From the NCBI GenBank assembly GCA_945870015.1, contig CAMBQS010000175.1, positions 1 through 7,097 on the forward strand: a stretch of DNA of 7,097 nucleotides, written 5' to 3'. Below, in pieces: positions 6,599 to 7,097 of this stretch. The notes below the pieces were generated by a model. That model ran no database searches. It was not told the DNA's origin and saw only the letters and a list, made by a program, of their open reading frames with translations. A program made the position numbers and the translations under genes. How positions within the stretch are numbered: the stretch's first letter is position 1; each line of letters begins with the position of its first letter. This DNA comes from Desulfocicer vacuolatum DSM 3385. GTDB taxonomy: Bacteria; Desulfobacterota; Desulfobacteria; Desulfobacterales; SURF-7.

Positions 6599-7097
6599 GG
6601 AATAAACTCCTTCAACACAGGTACAATATCCTTCACAAACCCCTGCATTCTTGTTTCCGCATCTTCAACATTCTCATCCGGATACACCAAAGTGATCACC
6701 CGGACAAGCGCTCCATCTGTCCTCTGCCGGGTCAGTGCATCCCAGAAAGTATACAGCTTCAACTCATAAGCATTTGTAAGAATCCGTCCCCGTTGCGGAA
6801 ACCAGTAGTAAACAAGCTGCCGGTAACCGGACTTCTCCATAATGGATCTATTGACAGGCATTTCCTTTTTATTCATGTCTACAGGGATGTTCACTTTCCC
6901 AGCATCTTTGAATATCCAACCGCTTCCCGGCAGGCAGGTTTCCGGTGAATGGATCGATTCCCCCTTGCTCTGGCTTTCATAATAAGCCACATAAAGATTT
7001 ACATCTTTTCCTTTATCGTTTTTGAAATCAATGATGACATAATCACTCAGATCAAGGGTATCGATAAATTTTTGTTCCATACTCTGACGATTCCCAT
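6589..7097 (-). CDS. epsI: EpsI / DUF3485 exosortase-associated protein (N-terminus off right edge)
   Basis: The frame is open to the window end, so this is the C-terminal part, about 168 codons. An ATG at 7080 exists, but the residues before it (GNRQS) continue the family's usual W-x-G-like lead-in. Full-length EpsI is usually 200 or more residues, so the true start is probably outside. Counting from that ATG, the LDLSDYVIIDF segment (9-19) and VNLYVAYYESQSKGE (27-41) precede the signature HSPETCLPGSGW (44-55), with the conserved His44 and Cys49. YYWFPQRGR (91-99) and TDGALVRV (121-128) follow, all typical of DUF3485. EpsI accompanies exosortases (EpsH/XrtA) in exopolysaccharide loci, either as a separate gene or fused to the exosortase C-terminus. 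Its biochemical role is not settled. Both arrangements remain possible here. Its TGA lies inside a G/C-tract repeat region, 128 bp before the transferase. Confidence 0.9.
   Translation of the reverse strand, partial: GNRQSMEQKFIDTLDLSDYVIIDFKNDKGKDVNLYVAYYESQSKGESIHSPETCLPGSGWIFKDAGKVNIPVDMNKKEMPVNRSIMEKSGYRQLVYYWFPQRGRILTNAYELKLYTFWDALTRQRTDGALVRVITLVYPDENVEDAETRMQGFVKDIVPVLKEFIPGG

Noticed and set aside
7078..7080. ATG at 7080 as the true epsI start
   Set aside because: The frame stays open upstream, the preceding residues fit the family, no ribosome site is present, and the protein would be shorter than usual for EpsI.

Overview
This window is a stretch of an exopolysaccharide assembly and export locus of the exosortase / PEP-CTERM-associated (EpsH/EpsI, Prs) type. 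All six recognisable genes lie on the minus strand and read from high to low coordinates. Moderate to low G+C with many A/T-rich lysine codons, and a gene set combining EpsI, a PrsT-like TPR lipoprotein, a short OPX protein and a Wzz-type protein, fit a Gram-negative bacterium. A member of the Desulfobacterota (former Deltaproteobacteria) seems most likely. The taxonomic call is inference from gene style and layout; no marker gene is present.

Layout in transcription order: (1) 7097-6589, an EpsI/DUF3485 protein whose N-terminus lies off the right edge. (2) 6588-6461, a 128-bp spacer with a G/C-tract palindromic element overlapping the epsI stop, a degenerate second copy, and a small hairpin close to the next start. 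(3) 6460-4817, a WecA/MraY-superfamily polyprenyl-phosphate sugar-1-phosphate transferase with a long extra C-terminal membrane region. (4) 4793-2394, an outer-membrane-type lipoprotein made almost wholly of about 22 TPR units (PrsT family). (5) 2355-1759, a short polysaccharide export (OPX/Wza-like) protein. (6) 1754-537, an outer-membrane beta-barrel protein. (7) 502-1, the N-terminal third or so of a Wzz/GumC-type chain-length determinant that runs off the left edge.

Spacing is tight from gene 3 onward (23, 38, 4 and 34 bp), so genes 3 to 7 look like one transcription unit. EpsI may be read through into it across the 128-bp spacer.

Inferred pathway: the WecA-like enzyme primes repeat-unit synthesis on a polyprenyl carrier. 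The Wzz-type protein governs chain length and forms the inner-membrane/periplasmic part of the exporter. The short OPX protein and the beta-barrel form the outer-membrane exit. PrsT and EpsI tie the polymer pathway to exosortase-processed surface proteins. No glycosyltransferase, flippase, polymerase, tyrosine kinase, exosortase or PEP-CTERM substrate is inside the window; these would be expected in flanking DNA. No RNA genes, mobile elements or CRISPR arrays were seen.
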